Source: Candidatus Methanomethylophilaceae archaeon
GTDB lineage: Archaea > Thermoplasmatota > Thermoplasmata > Methanomassiliicoccales > Methanomethylophilaceae
Direction of reading: 5' to 3'
Length of the DNA stretch: 64,000 nt
NCBI GenBank assembly: GCA_944321505.1
Contig: CALULN010000013.1
Span: forward strand, 1-64,000
Made by a program: the position numbers and the translations under genes. This document shows, in pieces, positions 5,886 to 15,116 of this stretch (position 1 is the first letter of the stretch; each line of letters opens with the position of its first letter). Under the pieces are notes generated by a model. That model saw nothing but the letters and a program-made list of their open reading frames with translations. It had not been told where the DNA came from and did no database searches.

Positions 5886-8789
5886 ATGGCATCCGCATAC
5901 GGCGAAATGGAGAGGAAATGGCAGAAGAGATGGTCGGACAGGGGTCTGAACCTGTCCGACAGGGACGAGAGCAAACCCAAGTTCATGCTCATATTCGCCT
6001 ACCCCGGGGTGACGGGGTACCTCCATGTCGGACACATGCGCGGATTCAGCTACGTCGATGCCATCGGACGCTACAAGCGCATGACCGGGTACAACGTCAT
6101 GTTCCCGGTGGGCACCCACGCCACCGGCAACGGCTCCATATCCCTGGCGGAGAAGATCCGCCGCAGGGACCCCGGCACCATCGACTACCTCCTGCGGAAC
6201 GGATGCCCCGAAGAGAAGGTGGCCGACCTCACCGAGCCCATGGACGTGGTCCGCTTCTTCAACGACGTGTACGTCAACGAGTACTGGAAGAGGTTCGGGT
6301 TCCTGGCGGACTGGCGCAGGTTCACCTGCACCCTCTTCCCCGATTACGCCAGGTTCATACAGTGGCAGTTCCGCAAGCTGCACGACAGGGGGCTGCTGAT
6401 ACAGAAGCCCTACTTCGCGCCGGCCTGCCCCTCCTGCGGCCCTGTGGCGGTGGACGCCTCCGAGACCGACATATCCAAAGGCGGCAGCGCCGAGACGCAG
6501 GAGTACACCCTGCTGAAGTTCAGGCACGGGGACGAGTTCCTGGTGGCCGCCACCCTCAGGCCGGAGACCGTCTACGGACAGGTCTGCTTCTGGGTGAACC
6601 CTGACGTGGAGTACGTCAGGGTCAGAGTGGGCGGCGAGACATGGGTGGTGTCCCCCCAGGCAGCGGAGAAGCTCTCCCATCAGAAGGAAGGGGTGGAGAC
6701 CGTCGGCACCGTCCCCGGCAGGGAGCTCATCGGATGGATGTGCACCGCCCCCATGATACACAGGGACATCCCCGTCTTCCCCGCCAGGTTCTGCGACCCG
6801 GACGTGGGCACCGGACTGGTCACATCCGTCCCCTCCGACGCGCCCGACGACTGGATCTCCCTGGAGGCCCTGAAGTCCGACACCGCCATGGCGGAGGAGT
6901 ACGGCCTTAGCAGGGAGCTTATCGACTCCGTCGTCCCCATACCGATCATCGACATGGAGGGGTACGGCCGGTTCCCCGCCAAGGACATCATAGACCGCAT
7001 GGGCATCACCGCCCCCGGGGACCCGAAGCTGGTGGAGGCCAAGAAGCAGGTCTACAAGGACGGCTACCACATGGGCCGCATGAACGCTGTATGCGGCGAG
7101 TACGCCGGTCTGAAGGTGGATATCGCCAAGGACCGCATGAAGCAGGCCATGCTGGACGCCGGCGAGGCCGATGTGTTCTACGACCTGACCGAGGAGGTCG
7201 TCTGCAGGTGCGGCAAGAGGGTGTTCATCCGCAGGATCGACGACCAGTGGTTCATCAACTACGCCGATAAGGACCTCACGGAACGCACCGCCGAGCACTG
7301 CAGGACCATGGGAATCATGCCCTCGGAGTACTACAACAACGTCCAGGGCGTCCTGAGCTGGTTCAGGGAGAGGGCCTGCGTCCGCCTGGGCAACTGGCTG
7401 GGGACCGAGTTCCCCTTCGACGGCAAGTGGATCATCGAGGCCATCTCCGACTCCACGCTGTACCCCATATACTACTGCATTTCGCTGTACGCCAACGACG
7501 GGAGGATCAGGCCGGAGCAGATGACCGAGTCCTTCTTCGACCACGTCATCCTCGGCAAGGGCGACCGCTCCGCCGTGTCCGAGGAGACCGGCATACCCGA
7601 GGACCTGCTCGGCAGGATAGCCGACGACATCAGGTACTGGTACCCCCTGGACCTCAACCTAGGAGGGAAGGAGCACATGACCGTCCACTTCCCGGCCTTC
7701 CTGAAGAACCACGTGGCCATCCTCCCGCAGGAGATGTGGCCCCGCGGCATCATGGTGAACTGGTACGTCACCGGCAAGAAGAACAAGGCCACCGGCAAGG
7801 GCGACAAGATATCCAAATCCAAGGGAGGGGCGCAGCCCATCCCCGGAGCGGCGGACACCTACGGCGTGGACGCCCTCAGGCTGTACTACGCCCATGTGGC
7901 ATCACCCTTCGCGGACGTGGAGTGGGACGAGGACAACGTCCTGTCCTACAGGCAGAGGCTGGACAGGATCCAGGCTTTCGTCGGGGAGCTGGACGCCTTC
8001 GCCGAGGACACCGAGCCCACGGGCATCGACAGATGGCTGGTGTCCCGCTTCAACGGGCACATCAAGACCATCCGCGAGGCCATGGACAGGTTCGATCTCC
8101 GCATGATGGCGTCCACCGCCTACTTCGAGATGTTCAACGACCTGAAGTGGTACACCAGGCGCGGCGGCAGATGCCGCTCCGCATTAAGGGAGGCGTACCG
8201 CAGATGGTTCATGGCCATGATGCCGGTCACCCCCCACACCGCAGAGGAGCTGTGGGAGACCGAGGGCTTCGAGGGCCTGGCCTCCGAGTCCCTGCTGGCG
8301 GAGTACGACCCGGAGCTGGACTGCCCCGAGGCAGAGTACGGCGAGGACCTGATCAGGTACGTCATGTCCGATGCGGCGCAGATCGTGAAGGTCACCGGCA
8401 TCGCCCCGAAGAGGATCATCCTCTACACCGCCCCCGCCTGGAAGAGGAAGGTGGTGTCCAACGCGGCGGACCTGCTGGGACAGGGGAAGCTCGACATCCC
8501 CGGCCTCACCAAGGCCTGCATGGCCGACCCCGAGCTGAGGAGCCGCGGCAAGGCCGTGTCCGACCTGTGCAGGAAGGTGGCGGGAGACCACATGCGCAGC
8601 ACCGAGGAGAATGTCCGCCCCATAGCCGAGACCGACGAGTTCGCGCTGCTGTCCTCCGCCGCCGGTTTCATCGGCGACGACCTCAGCACGAAGGTCGAGG
8701 TCCTGGACTCCGATTCCGAGGGCCTGTACGACCCCGCCGGCAAGTCCAAGGCCGCCGTCCCCGGCAGGCCGGCGATCCTCATCGAGTGA
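5886..8789 (+). CDS. leuS: Leucyl-tRNA synthetase (archaeal/eukaryotic type)
   Basis: A 967-residue class I synthetase that charges tRNA-Leu. The HIGH signature appears as HVGH (about residues 46-49: YLHVGHMRG) and KMSKS as KISKS (about 641-645, GDKISKSKGG). The CP1 editing domain lies between (TLRPETVYGQ, then GTGLVTSVPSDAPDDW with the editing aspartate), and an anticodon-binding helical domain follows. The length matches archaeal LeuRS. The ATG at 5886 has GAGGT 7 bases upstream. TATA-like elements occur near 5815-5822 and 5830-5841, so the leader is short. The cognate tRNA-Leu(TAG) is about 4.5 kb upstream. Confidence 0.96.
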   Translation: MASAYGEMERKWQKRWSDRGLNLSDRDESKPKFMLIFAYPGVTGYLHVGHMRGFSYVDAIGRYKRMTGYNVMFPVGTHATGNGSISLAEKIRRRDPGTIDYLLRNGCPEEKVADLTEPMDVVRFFNDVYVNEYWKRFGFLADWRRFTCTLFPDYARFIQWQFRKLHDRGLLIQKPYFAPACPSCGPVAVDASETDISKGGSAETQEYTLLKFRHGDEFLVAATLRPETVYGQVCFWVNPDVEYVRVRVGGETWVVSPQAAEKLSHQKEGVETVGTVPGRELIGWMCTAPMIHRDIPVFPARFCDPDVGTGLVTSVPSDAPDDWISLEALKSDTAMAEEYGLSRELIDSVVPIPIIDMEGYGRFPAKDIIDRMGITAPGDPKLVEAKKQVYKDGYHMGRMNAVCGEYAGLKVDIAKDRMKQAMLDAGEADVFYDLTEEVVCRCGKRVFIRRIDDQWFINYADKDLTERTAEHCRTMGIMPSEYYNNVQGVLSWFRERACVRLGNWLGTEFPFDGKWIIEAISDSTLYPIYYCISLYANDGRIRPEQMTESFFDHVILGKGDRSAVSEETGIPEDLLGRIADDIRYWYPLDLNLGGKEHMTVHFPAFLKNHVAILPQEMWPRGIMVNWYVTGKKNKATGKGDKISKSKGGAQPIPGAADTYGVDALRLYYAHVASPFADVEWDEDNVLSYRQRLDRIQAFVGELDAFAEDTEPTGIDRWLVSRFNGHIKTIREAMDRFDLRMMASTAYFEMFNDLKWYTRRGGRCRSALREAYRRWFMAMMPVTPHTAEELWETEGFEGLASESLLAEYDPELDCPEAEYGEDLIRYVMSDAAQIVKVTGIAPKRIILYTAPAWKRKVVSNAADLLGQGKLDIPGLTKACMADPELRSRGKAVSDLCRKVAGDHMRSTEENVRPIAETDEFALLSSAAGFIGDDLSTKVEVLDSDSEGLYDPAGKSKAAVPGRPAILIE

Positions 8790-8850
8790 TATAGCCAGCA
8801 CATATGCGAGATGGCTCCGGCCATTCCGCATCCTTATTATATTGGATACT

Positions 8851-8871
8851 TGTTGGATGGTACATCCAACA
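8851..8871. promoter_or_regulatory. Perfect 9-bp palindrome upstream of the nrdJ TATA box
   Basis: Arms TGTTGGATG (8851-8859) and CATCCAACA (8863-8871) flank a 3-base centre, directly before the TATA element at 8874-8881. The position suits a transcription-factor operator. The leuS stop is about 60 bases away, so a leuS 3' hairpin is the alternative, although the AT-rich arms and lack of a T-tract make that weaker. Confidence 0.55.
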
Positions 8872-8990
8872 GATTAAATACCTCCCCGCCAATGCATGAG
8901 CATCGGCAGTGGACCGATGCCGGCCACCCTCCTTTCGGGATGCGGATGCCGGTCGCGACACCTATACCTCAAACGCCTTCGGACGGCCGA

Positions 8991-9016
8991 GGGAGGGTCC
9001 GGGCAGGGACCCTCCC
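8991..9016 (+). promoter_or_regulatory. 10-bp hairpin in the nrdJ leader
   Basis: GGGAGGGTCC (8991-9000) pairs perfectly with GGACCCTCCC (9007-9016) across a 6-base loop. It lies about 110 bases before the nrdJ start and would be part of the long leader. No T-tract follows. It may be an attenuator-like or RNA-stability structure. Confidence 0.4.
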
Positions 9017-9124
9017 GGAGCCGGCACAGCGCCCCCGGGGAGGCCCCCGCGGACCGTTCTCCCGAGGGGCTTCCATAAGGTTAATACGGACCACTCCATG
9101 CAGCACCAAGGCTCAGGTGAGGAC

Positions 9125-11365
9125 TTGAAAATAGAGAATTGGCTAGGCGAGGACAACCAGCTCGGTATCGATATCTGGAACAAGAAGTACTGCTACAACG
9201 GCGAGTCGTTCGACGAGTGGCTCGACCGCGTCACCGCGGGGAACACGGAGATCAGGGAGATGATGCTCTCCCAGAAGTTCCTGTACGGCGGCAGGATCCT
9301 GGCCAACCGCGGCCTGTCCAAGTACGGGATCAAGGTCACCCTCTCCAACTGCTACGTGGTGGAGCCCCCGGAGGACAACATCGAGTCCATCTTCGAATGC
9401 GCCAAGAAACTGGCCAGGACATCCTCCTACGGCGGCGGCGTGGGCATCGACATATCCAAGCTCTCCCCCCGCGGAGCCAAGATCAACAACACCGCGTCGG
9501 TCACCTCCGGCGCAGTGTCCTTCACCGACCTCTACTCCCTGGTCACCGGCCTCATCGGCCAGCACGGCAGGCGCGGAGCCCTCATGCTCTCCATGTCCTG
9601 CGACCACCCCGACCTGGAGGAGTTCATGTCCGTCAAGACGGACCTGGAGAGGGTCACCAAAGCCAACATGTCCATCAGGGTCACCGACGACTTCATGAAC
9701 GCCGTGAAGGAGAAGAAGGTGTTCCCCCAGACCTTCACCCGCCCGGAGACCAGCGAGGTCATCCGCAAGAACCTGGACGCGTACGGGTTCTTCCAGAGGC
9801 TCTGCTACGCCAACTGGGACTTCGGCGAGCCCGGATGCCTGTTCTGGGACAGGATCAGCAGCTGGAACCTGCTGTCCGAGTTCCCCGACTACGAGTACGC
9901 GGGCACCAACCCCTGCGCCGAGGAGCCCCTCCCCGCCGGAGGCAGCTGCCTCCTGGGATCCATGAACCTGGCCGCCTTCGTCAAGGACGGGAGGTTCGAC
10001 GAGGAGGACTTCAGGGACGCCGTGGCCGTCTGCGTCAGAGGTCTGAACGAGGTCCTGGACGAGGGCCTCCCCCTGCATCCCCTCCAGGAGCAGAGGGAGT
10101 CCGTCACCAACTGGAGGCAGATCGGCCTCGGCATAATGGGGCTGGCCGACATGCTCATCGCCATGGGCCTGACCTACGGGTCCAGGGAGGCTCAGGACGT
10201 CTGCGACCGCATCGGCTTCGTCATGGCAGACGCAGCCATCGCCGAATCCGCCCGCCTCGCCAAGGAGCAGGGGCCGTTCCCCAAGTGCGACATCGACAAC
10301 CTGATCAAGTCGCCCTACCTGCAGCACAACACCACCGAGGAGACCAGAGAGCTCGTCTCCAAGTACGGGCTCAGGAACTCCCAGCTGCTCACCATCGCCC
10401 CCACCGGCACCCTGTCCACCATGCTGGGCATCTCCGGCGGCATAGAGCCCATCTTCGCCACCAGCTACACCCGCAGGACCACGTCCCTGTCCGACCACGA
10501 CGAGTACTACAAGGTCTACACAGCCTGCGTCAAGGCCTACATGGACGCCCACGGCCTGGAGGACGACACCCACCTGCCGGAGTTCTTCGTCACCGCCCAG
10601 AACCTGGACTACAAGCAGAGGCTCAACATGCAGGGCACATGGCAGATGCACATCGACGCATCCATCAGCTCCACCGTGAACCTGCCCTTCGAGTTCCCCC
10701 AGGAGGACGTGTACGGCCTGTACATGTACGCCTGGCAGATCGGATGCAAGGGGGTCACCGTCTTCAGGGACGGATGCAAGCGCCTGGGCATCCTGTCCAC
10801 CCAGGGTAAGGAGAAGGAGGCCAAAGAGGCAGAGGCCAAGAAGAAGGCCGTCGAAGAGGGCGAGAGAGGGATCGTCGAGGAGGTGGAGGACAACGTCGTC
10901 GGCAAGAAGCGCAAGCTCATGACCGGCTGCGGCAGCCTTCACTGCACCGCGTTCTTCAACCCCAAGAACGGCCGCCTCATGGAGGCCTACCTGAACAAGG
11001 GATCCACCGGAGGATGCAACAACTTCATGATCGGCCTCTCCAGGATGATCTCCCTGGCCGCCAGGAGCGGATGCGACATACAGGACATCGTCGACCAGCT
11101 GAAGAGCTGCGGCGCGTGCCCCTCCTACGCCGTCAGGTCCGCCACCAGGAAGGACACCAGCAAGGGGTCCTGCTGCCCGATGGCGGTGGGATACGCCCTC
11201 ATGGAGATGGAGAAGGAGATGAAGAAGGAGCTGGGGATCGCCGACGCCAAGGAGGAGCTCCAGCCCGCCAAGGTCATCAACCCCTGCCCCGTCTGCGGCG
11301 ACGAGCTCCGCTTCGAGGGCGGATGCAACATCTGCAAGTCCTGCGGATGGACCAAGTGCGAGTGA
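9125..11365 (+). CDS. nrdJ: Adenosylcobalamin-dependent (class II) ribonucleoside-diphosphate reductase
   Basis: A 746-residue class II reductase that makes deoxyribonucleotides with B12 radical chemistry and needs no oxygen. Visible motifs: FLYGGRILANRG, LSNCYVV (redox Cys at residue 76), NPCAE (262-266; catalytic Cys and Glu), GSCLLGSMNLAAF and APTGTLSTM. The C-terminal part has a TGCGSLHCTAF/GGCNNFM domain with a CGACPSY segment, and ends in a zinc ribbon (CPVCGDE...CNICKSCGWTKC). The chosen start is TTG at 9125, 4 bases after GGTGA; an in-frame ATG at 9098 lacks a ribosome-binding site but cannot be excluded. Its stop codon directly abuts the stop of the convergent surface-protein gene. 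Confidence 0.95.
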   Translation: MKIENWLGEDNQLGIDIWNKKYCYNGESFDEWLDRVTAGNTEIREMMLSQKFLYGGRILANRGLSKYGIKVTLSNCYVVEPPEDNIESIFECAKKLARTSSYGGGVGIDISKLSPRGAKINNTASVTSGAVSFTDLYSLVTGLIGQHGRRGALMLSMSCDHPDLEEFMSVKTDLERVTKANMSIRVTDDFMNAVKEKKVFPQTFTRPETSEVIRKNLDAYGFFQRLCYANWDFGEPGCLFWDRISSWNLLSEFPDYEYAGTNPCAEEPLPAGGSCLLGSMNLAAFVKDGRFDEEDFRDAVAVCVRGLNEVLDEGLPLHPLQEQRESVTNWRQIGLGIMGLADMLIAMGLTYGSREAQDVCDRIGFVMADAAIAESARLAKEQGPFPKCDIDNLIKSPYLQHNTTEETRELVSKYGLRNSQLLTIAPTGTLSTMLGISGGIEPIFATSYTRRTTSLSDHDEYYKVYTACVKAYMDAHGLEDDTHLPEFFVTAQNLDYKQRLNMQGTWQMHIDASISSTVNLPFEFPQEDVYGLYMYAWQIGCKGVTVFRDGCKRLGILSTQGKEKEAKEAEAKKKAVEEGERGIVEEVEDNVVGKKRKLMTGCGSLHCTAFFNPKNGRLMEAYLNKGSTGGCNNFMIGLSRMISLAARSGCDIQDIVDQLKSCGACPSYAVRSATRKDTSKGSCCPMAVGYALMEMEKEMKKELGIADAKEELQPAKVINPCPVCGDELRFEGGCNICKSCGWTKCE

Positions 11366-13303
11366 TCACACCGCGCTGAGATCCATGTCGCCGTCGACGG
11401 TGATGTGGCACCCCGGCGGAAGGATGAAGCCGTCCCCCAGATCCCAGCCGGAACACCCCTCCGGGACCTCCGGCAGCTCCACGGAGGATCCGGGCTCGGC
11501 ATCGATCTCTGAACCGTCGGAGAAGGACAGAGTGCAGACGCCTTCGGCTGTGACAGGGTAGAGCACCGTGTCGCCGGAACCGGAGACGAAGACGCTCACG
11601 GTCCCCTCGCATCCTACCTCCGCATCGCCGCCCTCGGTGTAGGACAGCCCCTCGGTCCCCTCCGGCAGACCGACGGACGACATGTCGACCTCCACGGCGG
11701 GGTCGCCTGCGCGGTACTCCGCAACCGGTCCGGGCACGCCGTCGACGAACACGTAGAACGTATCGACCACCGTCACCTCGCACACCGCGCTATTGCACAC
11801 CGACTCCGTGTTTATGGCGTTGGGGTCATGATTTATCAGCACCGCGCAGACACGATGCCCGCCGGGCTCCCAGGTCAGGTCCGGCGGCAGCCTGCACACG
11901 AGGCCGTCTCCGAATGGCTCCCCGTCCAGGAACCACGACACAGTGACCTCGCCCACCACGTCCGCATGGGACACCGAGAGGACGACCTCATCGCCCCTGG
12001 ATGCCTCAACGGAAGCGAGCAGATCCGATGTTATCTCGGGAGACATGGCGTTGGTGCGCTTCCACACGGCCTCCATGAGCATATCGCCAAGCAGCTCCAC
12101 CTGCTCCCCCGGACCGTATTCCGTATCGCCGGACCTCCATCCCATGAGCGTGAACACCCCTCCCGTATCCATGTCCGACGGAAGCGTGAGGACGTATCCG
12201 CCGTCGAACCGGTGGGACTCCGTCTCGTGATGCTCCGATTCGAAGACCACCGTGACCTTCTCCGGCACCCACACCGATTCCATGGTCATGTCGCCCTCCA
12301 CAGTCAGCGTATCGCCGGGCGCATGCTTCGAACGGGAGCCGTCGTCGGTGCGCTCCCAGCGCAGGAGCTTCATGCCGTCGGAAGCGTCCATGCCAGGCAT
12401 CTCATAGGGAGTGCCGTAGACCACCGGGACCTCGGCGACGCGGTCGAAGAGGCTATCGGTATACGTCACTGTGTACGTCACCGGCTCCCATACCGCCTCC
12501 AGATTCAGGTCACAGACCGCCAGGATGTCCTCGCCTATGGCGTAGTCCTTCCCTTCGCGGGTGTCATGCCACCCTGTGTGGGTGTAGTGCTGCCGTTGGA
12601 GCACCTGATCGGATATGGACGAATCCTCGAAGCGCGGGAACGTCTCCTCCAGGACCGTCTCTCCGAGGGAGCTGTAGGTGTACGTGAACTCCGTCTTCTC
12701 CTTCAGGATGATGTGAAGCTCCACGTCATGGTCAGGCAACATCAATGTACCACCGGGAGCATAACTTACGCTATTATCCACGCGATACCAGCCATCGAAT
12801 GTGTATCCGTCTAAAACTTGCGGTTGCGGAAGATACACTGAATTAAAACCGTAATCTTCGTGGTTCTCAATCGGACTCAGAGTATATCCGTGTGTGTAAT
12901 ATGATACACAATAGACACTTTCCCATATCGCCATGAATATGTAGTTATCACTATCATCGTGAGGAGTGAACAAACTACCTGCCACATATTCATCATAAGG
13001 ATAGACCGAGCACGACCACTTCCTCACATCCTCCCCTTCCCTGGGCTCGATCCCCAGGTCCTCTATCGTAGGCAGGACGATCCTCTCGCTCCTGTCGGCC
13101 TCGAACGGACCGTAGAAGTTGCCGAACCCGTCGCCGAAGGTCAGGGTGACCTTATCGCTTCCGGAAGCATCGGGTGCACCCTCGTGTCCCGCATCGGCTG
13201 CATCGAGTCCTCTGCCCGAATCCGCCGACATGCCCAGGATGAGGGCGGCAGTCACGGCCGCCAGCAGAATCAGCGCGGCGGCCCGGATGAACCCGGCCGT
13301 CAT
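11366..13303 (-). CDS. Secreted/surface protein with InlB B-type (Listeria-Bacteroides) repeats
   Basis: A 645-residue protein. The N-terminal hydrophobic segment (AAALILLAAVTAALILGM, residues 8-25) fits a signal peptide or anchor. The middle holds several diverged InlB B repeats: TFDGWYRVDN, HTGWHDTREGKDYAIGE, KLLRWERTDD...PGDTLTVEGDMTMESVW and FTLMGWRSGDTEYGPGEQV...LMEAVW. The C-terminal third looks like Ig-type beta domains (SPEITSDLLASVEASRGDEV and onward). Such proteins are common adhesin-like surface proteins in gut Methanomassiliicoccales. The ATG at 13303 is chosen because it begins the signal peptide. It lies 40 bases behind ubiX. No sortase or PEF motif is evident at the C-terminus. 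Confidence 0.75.
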   Translation of the reverse strand: MTAGFIRAAALILLAAVTAALILGMSADSGRGLDAADAGHEGAPDASGSDKVTLTFGDGFGNFYGPFEADRSERIVLPTIEDLGIEPREGEDVRKWSCSVYPYDEYVAGSLFTPHDDSDNYIFMAIWESVYCVSYYTHGYTLSPIENHEDYGFNSVYLPQPQVLDGYTFDGWYRVDNSVSYAPGGTLMLPDHDVELHIILKEKTEFTYTYSSLGETVLEETFPRFEDSSISDQVLQRQHYTHTGWHDTREGKDYAIGEDILAVCDLNLEAVWEPVTYTVTYTDSLFDRVAEVPVVYGTPYEMPGMDASDGMKLLRWERTDDGSRSKHAPGDTLTVEGDMTMESVWVPEKVTVVFESEHHETESHRFDGGYVLTLPSDMDTGGVFTLMGWRSGDTEYGPGEQVELLGDMLMEAVWKRTNAMSPEITSDLLASVEASRGDEVVLSVSHADVVGEVTVSWFLDGEPFGDGLVCRLPPDLTWEPGGHRVCAVLINHDPNAINTESVCNSAVCEVTVVDTFYVFVDGVPGPVAEYRAGDPAVEVDMSSVGLPEGTEGLSYTEGGDAEVGCEGTVSVFVSGSGDTVLYPVTAEGVCTLSFSDGSEIDAEPGSSVELPEVPEGCSGWDLGDGFILPPGCHITVDGDMDLSAV

Positions 13304-13343
13304 GGGAGCACCGCAATGCTCACGGCTTGCGGATTGAAAAACC

Positions 13344-13886
13344 TCACTCCCAGCGGCGGTACAGGGAGTGCTCCAGCCCCAGCTGGTCCATGCACCTGCC
13401 GACGACGAAGGACACCATGTCATCCACCGTCTGCGGGCGGGAGTAGAAGGCGGGATTCGCATCCAATATGCAGGCGCCGCACCTGGCGAGCTTCAGCTCG
13501 TTCTCCAGCAGCACGGCGCTCTTCGGCGTCTCCCTCACCATGAGGACCAGTTTCCTGGACTCCTTCAGGGCGACGGCCGCCGCCCTCGTTATGAGGGTGT
13601 CCGCCAGGCCGCAGGCGATCTTCCCCAGGGACGATGCGCTGCATGGAGCGACGATCATAGCGTCGAAGCGGTGGCTGCCGGATGCGATGGGCGCGAACAT
13701 GTCGCCGTCGTCGTAGACCTCGTCGGCCAGAGCCCTGACCTCGTCCAGGGGCATCCCGGTCTCGTGGGGGATTATCCTCTCGGCCATCTCCGACATCACC
13801 AGCACCTTCTCCCCGGGGAGCTCCCTCAGCAGTCTGACCCCGTAGACGGACCCGGAAGCGCCGGTTATAGCTACGACGAACCTCAC
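13344..13886 (-). CDS. ubiX: Flavin prenyltransferase UbiX
   Basis: A 180-residue flavoprotein that joins dimethylallyl phosphate to FMN to make prenylated FMN, the cofactor of UbiD-type decarboxylases. The FMN-binding N-terminus VVAITGASGSVYGVRLL and the central APCSASSLGKIACGLADTLITRAA are diagnostic, with KLVLMVRETP and a C-terminal RPQTVDDMVSFVVGR. In most archaea, prenyl-FMN is needed by the UbiD-like decarboxylase of the modified mevalonate pathway; hmgA of that pathway is also in this window. The GTG at 13886 is chosen because a TATA box (centre about 13913) would put transcription start there. The ATG at 13898 is the alternative. Confidence 0.93.
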   Translation of the reverse strand: MRFVVAITGASGSVYGVRLLRELPGEKVLVMSEMAERIIPHETGMPLDEVRALADEVYDDGDMFAPIASGSHRFDAMIVAPCSASSLGKIACGLADTLITRAAAVALKESRKLVLMVRETPKSAVLLENELKLARCGACILDANPAFYSRPQTVDDMVSFVVGRCMDQLGLEHSLYRRWE

Positions 13887-14165
13887 GGCAGCCCACATGC
13901 GGTCCGACGATTAATAGGGCTCGGGGAGATGTATAAATACCAAGTCATCATCATCCCGACCACGGACAAAGGGTGCGCATGCATCCTCCGTGGCGGACAT
14001 TGCGTCTGCGGGCCGTACGGGGGCCGATCGGGCCGAACGTGCGGGATTCGATTCTGAACTATTGGATTATAGTGTCTTTTCAGCAACGCTTATATACATC
14101 TTCAAGGATACCAGCAGGCATCGATGCACGCCGGCCAGCCGGCATGCGTCCGAAGAGGTAAGAAA

Positions 14166-14594
14166 ATGGTAACCGTCTATGACGTCCCTGCGGAGAAGCT
14201 GATTCTCAAGGTCGCAGAGAAGCTCAAGGGCAACTCAGCCATCGAGCCCCCTGCATGGGCCGAGTTCGCTAAGACCGGCAGGCACACCGAGAAGGCCCCC
14301 ACCCAGGAGGACTGGTGGTACACCAGGTCCGCAGCCATCCTGAGGAAGATCTACGTGAAGGGCCCCATGGGCTCCTCCAAGCTCGCAGCCGAGTACGGCG
14401 GATACGCCGACAAGGGCTCCATGCCCAACAAGGCAGTGAAGGGTAGCCGCAACATCGCCAGAAAATGCATGATCCAGCTCGAGAAGGCGGGCTACCTCGT
14501 CTCCGTGAACAAGCAGGGCCGTGCCATCAGCCCCAGCGGGATGTCCCTCCTGGACAACGCCGCCAAAGAGGTGTCCGACGAGATGAAGGCCTGA
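14166..14594 (+). CDS. rps19e: 30S ribosomal protein S19e
   Basis: A 142-residue archaeal/eukaryotic ribosomal protein of the small-subunit head, needed for 18S/16S-type subunit maturation. The start TVYDVPAEKLILKVAEKLK and the core EDWWYTRSAAILRKIYVKGPMG are characteristic, with the winged-helix end GRNIARKCMIQLEKAGYL-type segment (read as SRNIARKCMIQLEKAGYL). The ATG at 14166 follows GAGGT by 6 bases; a TATA box (CTTATATAC, 14089-14097) lies upstream. First gene of the conserved archaeal operon with pdcd5, rpl39e, rpl31e and eif6. Confidence 0.97.
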   Translation: MVTVYDVPAEKLILKVAEKLKGNSAIEPPAWAEFAKTGRHTEKAPTQEDWWYTRSAAILRKIYVKGPMGSSKLAAEYGGYADKGSMPNKAVKGSRNIARKCMIQLEKAGYLVSVNKQGRAISPSGMSLLDNAAKEVSDEMKA

Positions 14595-14609
14595 TCGGGA
14601 GTGACGAGC

Positions 14610-14951
14610 ATGGAAGACCCTGAATTGGAAGCGTTGAGACAGAAGAGGATGGCCGAGCTGCAGAACAGCCAGCAGCAGGCCATCGCCCAGCAGCAGGCAG
14701 CCGAGCAGCAGAGGCAGCAGATGGAGGTCCAGAAGCAGATGATCCTCCGCCAGATCCTCACGCCCGACGCCAGGGACAGGCTGTCCAACGTTAGAGTGGC
14801 CAACCCGGAGCTCTGCAACGCAGTTGAGATGCAGCTCATCCAGCTGGCGCAGTCGGGTAGGCTCCAGGGCGTCGTCAACGACGACATGCTCAGGAACATC
14901 CTGAGGCAGGTATCCCCCCAGCACAGGGAGATAACCATCGAGAGGAGATGA
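14610..14951 (+). CDS. DNA-binding protein, PDCD5/TFAR19 family
   Basis: A 113-residue archaeal homologue of human PDCD5. A highly charged, glutamine-rich N-terminal helix (residues about 5-45, [17 protein letters not shown]) leads into the three-helix core [20 protein letters not shown] and [16 protein letters not shown]. The function in archaea is unclear; DNA or ribosome/proteostasis binding is proposed for the family. An upstream in-frame GTG (14601) sits inside the GGAGTGA ribosome-binding site, which places the true ATG at 14610. Always found with rps19e and rpl39e, as here. Confidence 0.93.
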   Translation: MEDPELEALRQKRMAELQNSQQQAIAQQQAAEQQRQQMEVQKQMILRQILTPDARDRLSNVRVANPELCNAVEMQLIQLAQSGRLQGVVNDDMLRNILRQVSPQHREITIERR

Positions 14952-14955
14952 TCAT

Positions 14956-15111
14956 ATGAGTTCAACCAAACCGCCGGCAATGAAGACCAGGCTCAACAAG
15001 GCGACCAAGCAGAACCGCCGCGTCCCCGCCTGGGTCATGATGAGGACTAACAGGCAGTTCCTGCGCCACCCCAAGAGGAGGTCATGGCGCATGAGCAAGC
15101 TCAAGGAGTGA
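14956..15111 (+). CDS. rpl39e: 50S ribosomal protein L39e
   Basis: A very short, basic protein of exactly 51 residues. It begins [20 protein letters not shown], continues [12 protein letters not shown] and ends with the arginine-rich [15 protein letters not shown]. This is the full-length L39e, the small protein that lines the archaeal/eukaryotic peptide exit tunnel in place of part of bacterial L23. GGAG lies 8 bases before the ATG. The stop is 5 bases before the rpl31e start. Confidence 0.97.
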   Translation: MSSTKPPAMKTRLNKATKQNRRVPAWVMMRTNRQFLRHPKRRSWRMSKLKE

Positions 15112-15116
15112 TTCCG

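Larger units (their letters stand above)
8790..9124. other. 335-base leader/intergenic region before nrdJ
   Basis: No convincing gene. It holds a perfect palindrome at 8851-8871, a TATA element at 8874-8881 (ATTAAATA), a GC-rich stretch with a 10-bp hairpin (8991-9016), and a second TATA-like element near 9079-9087 (AGGTTAATAC). Use of the first TATA would give a structured leader of about 220 bases; use of the second would give a leader of about 15 bases. I looked for cobalamin-riboswitch landmarks and did not find them. Confidence 0.6.

Noticed and set aside
5850-7544. 564-codon antisense open frame inside leuS
   Set aside because: High GC with strong third-position bias leaves long open frames opposite real genes. 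Its sequence is low-complexity (V, G, H, L-rich) and leuS is fully supported.
8890-9090. Possible cobalamin riboswitch in the nrdJ leader
   Set aside because: The expected conserved elements (B12-box-like GCCACTG stretch and the GGxGAAxxxGGTG-type core) are not present on either strand; only generic GC hairpins are seen.
9143-10942. 599-codon antisense open frame inside nrdJ
   Set aside because: Same GC-driven artefact; composition is unlike any protein family and nrdJ motifs are complete on the plus strand.
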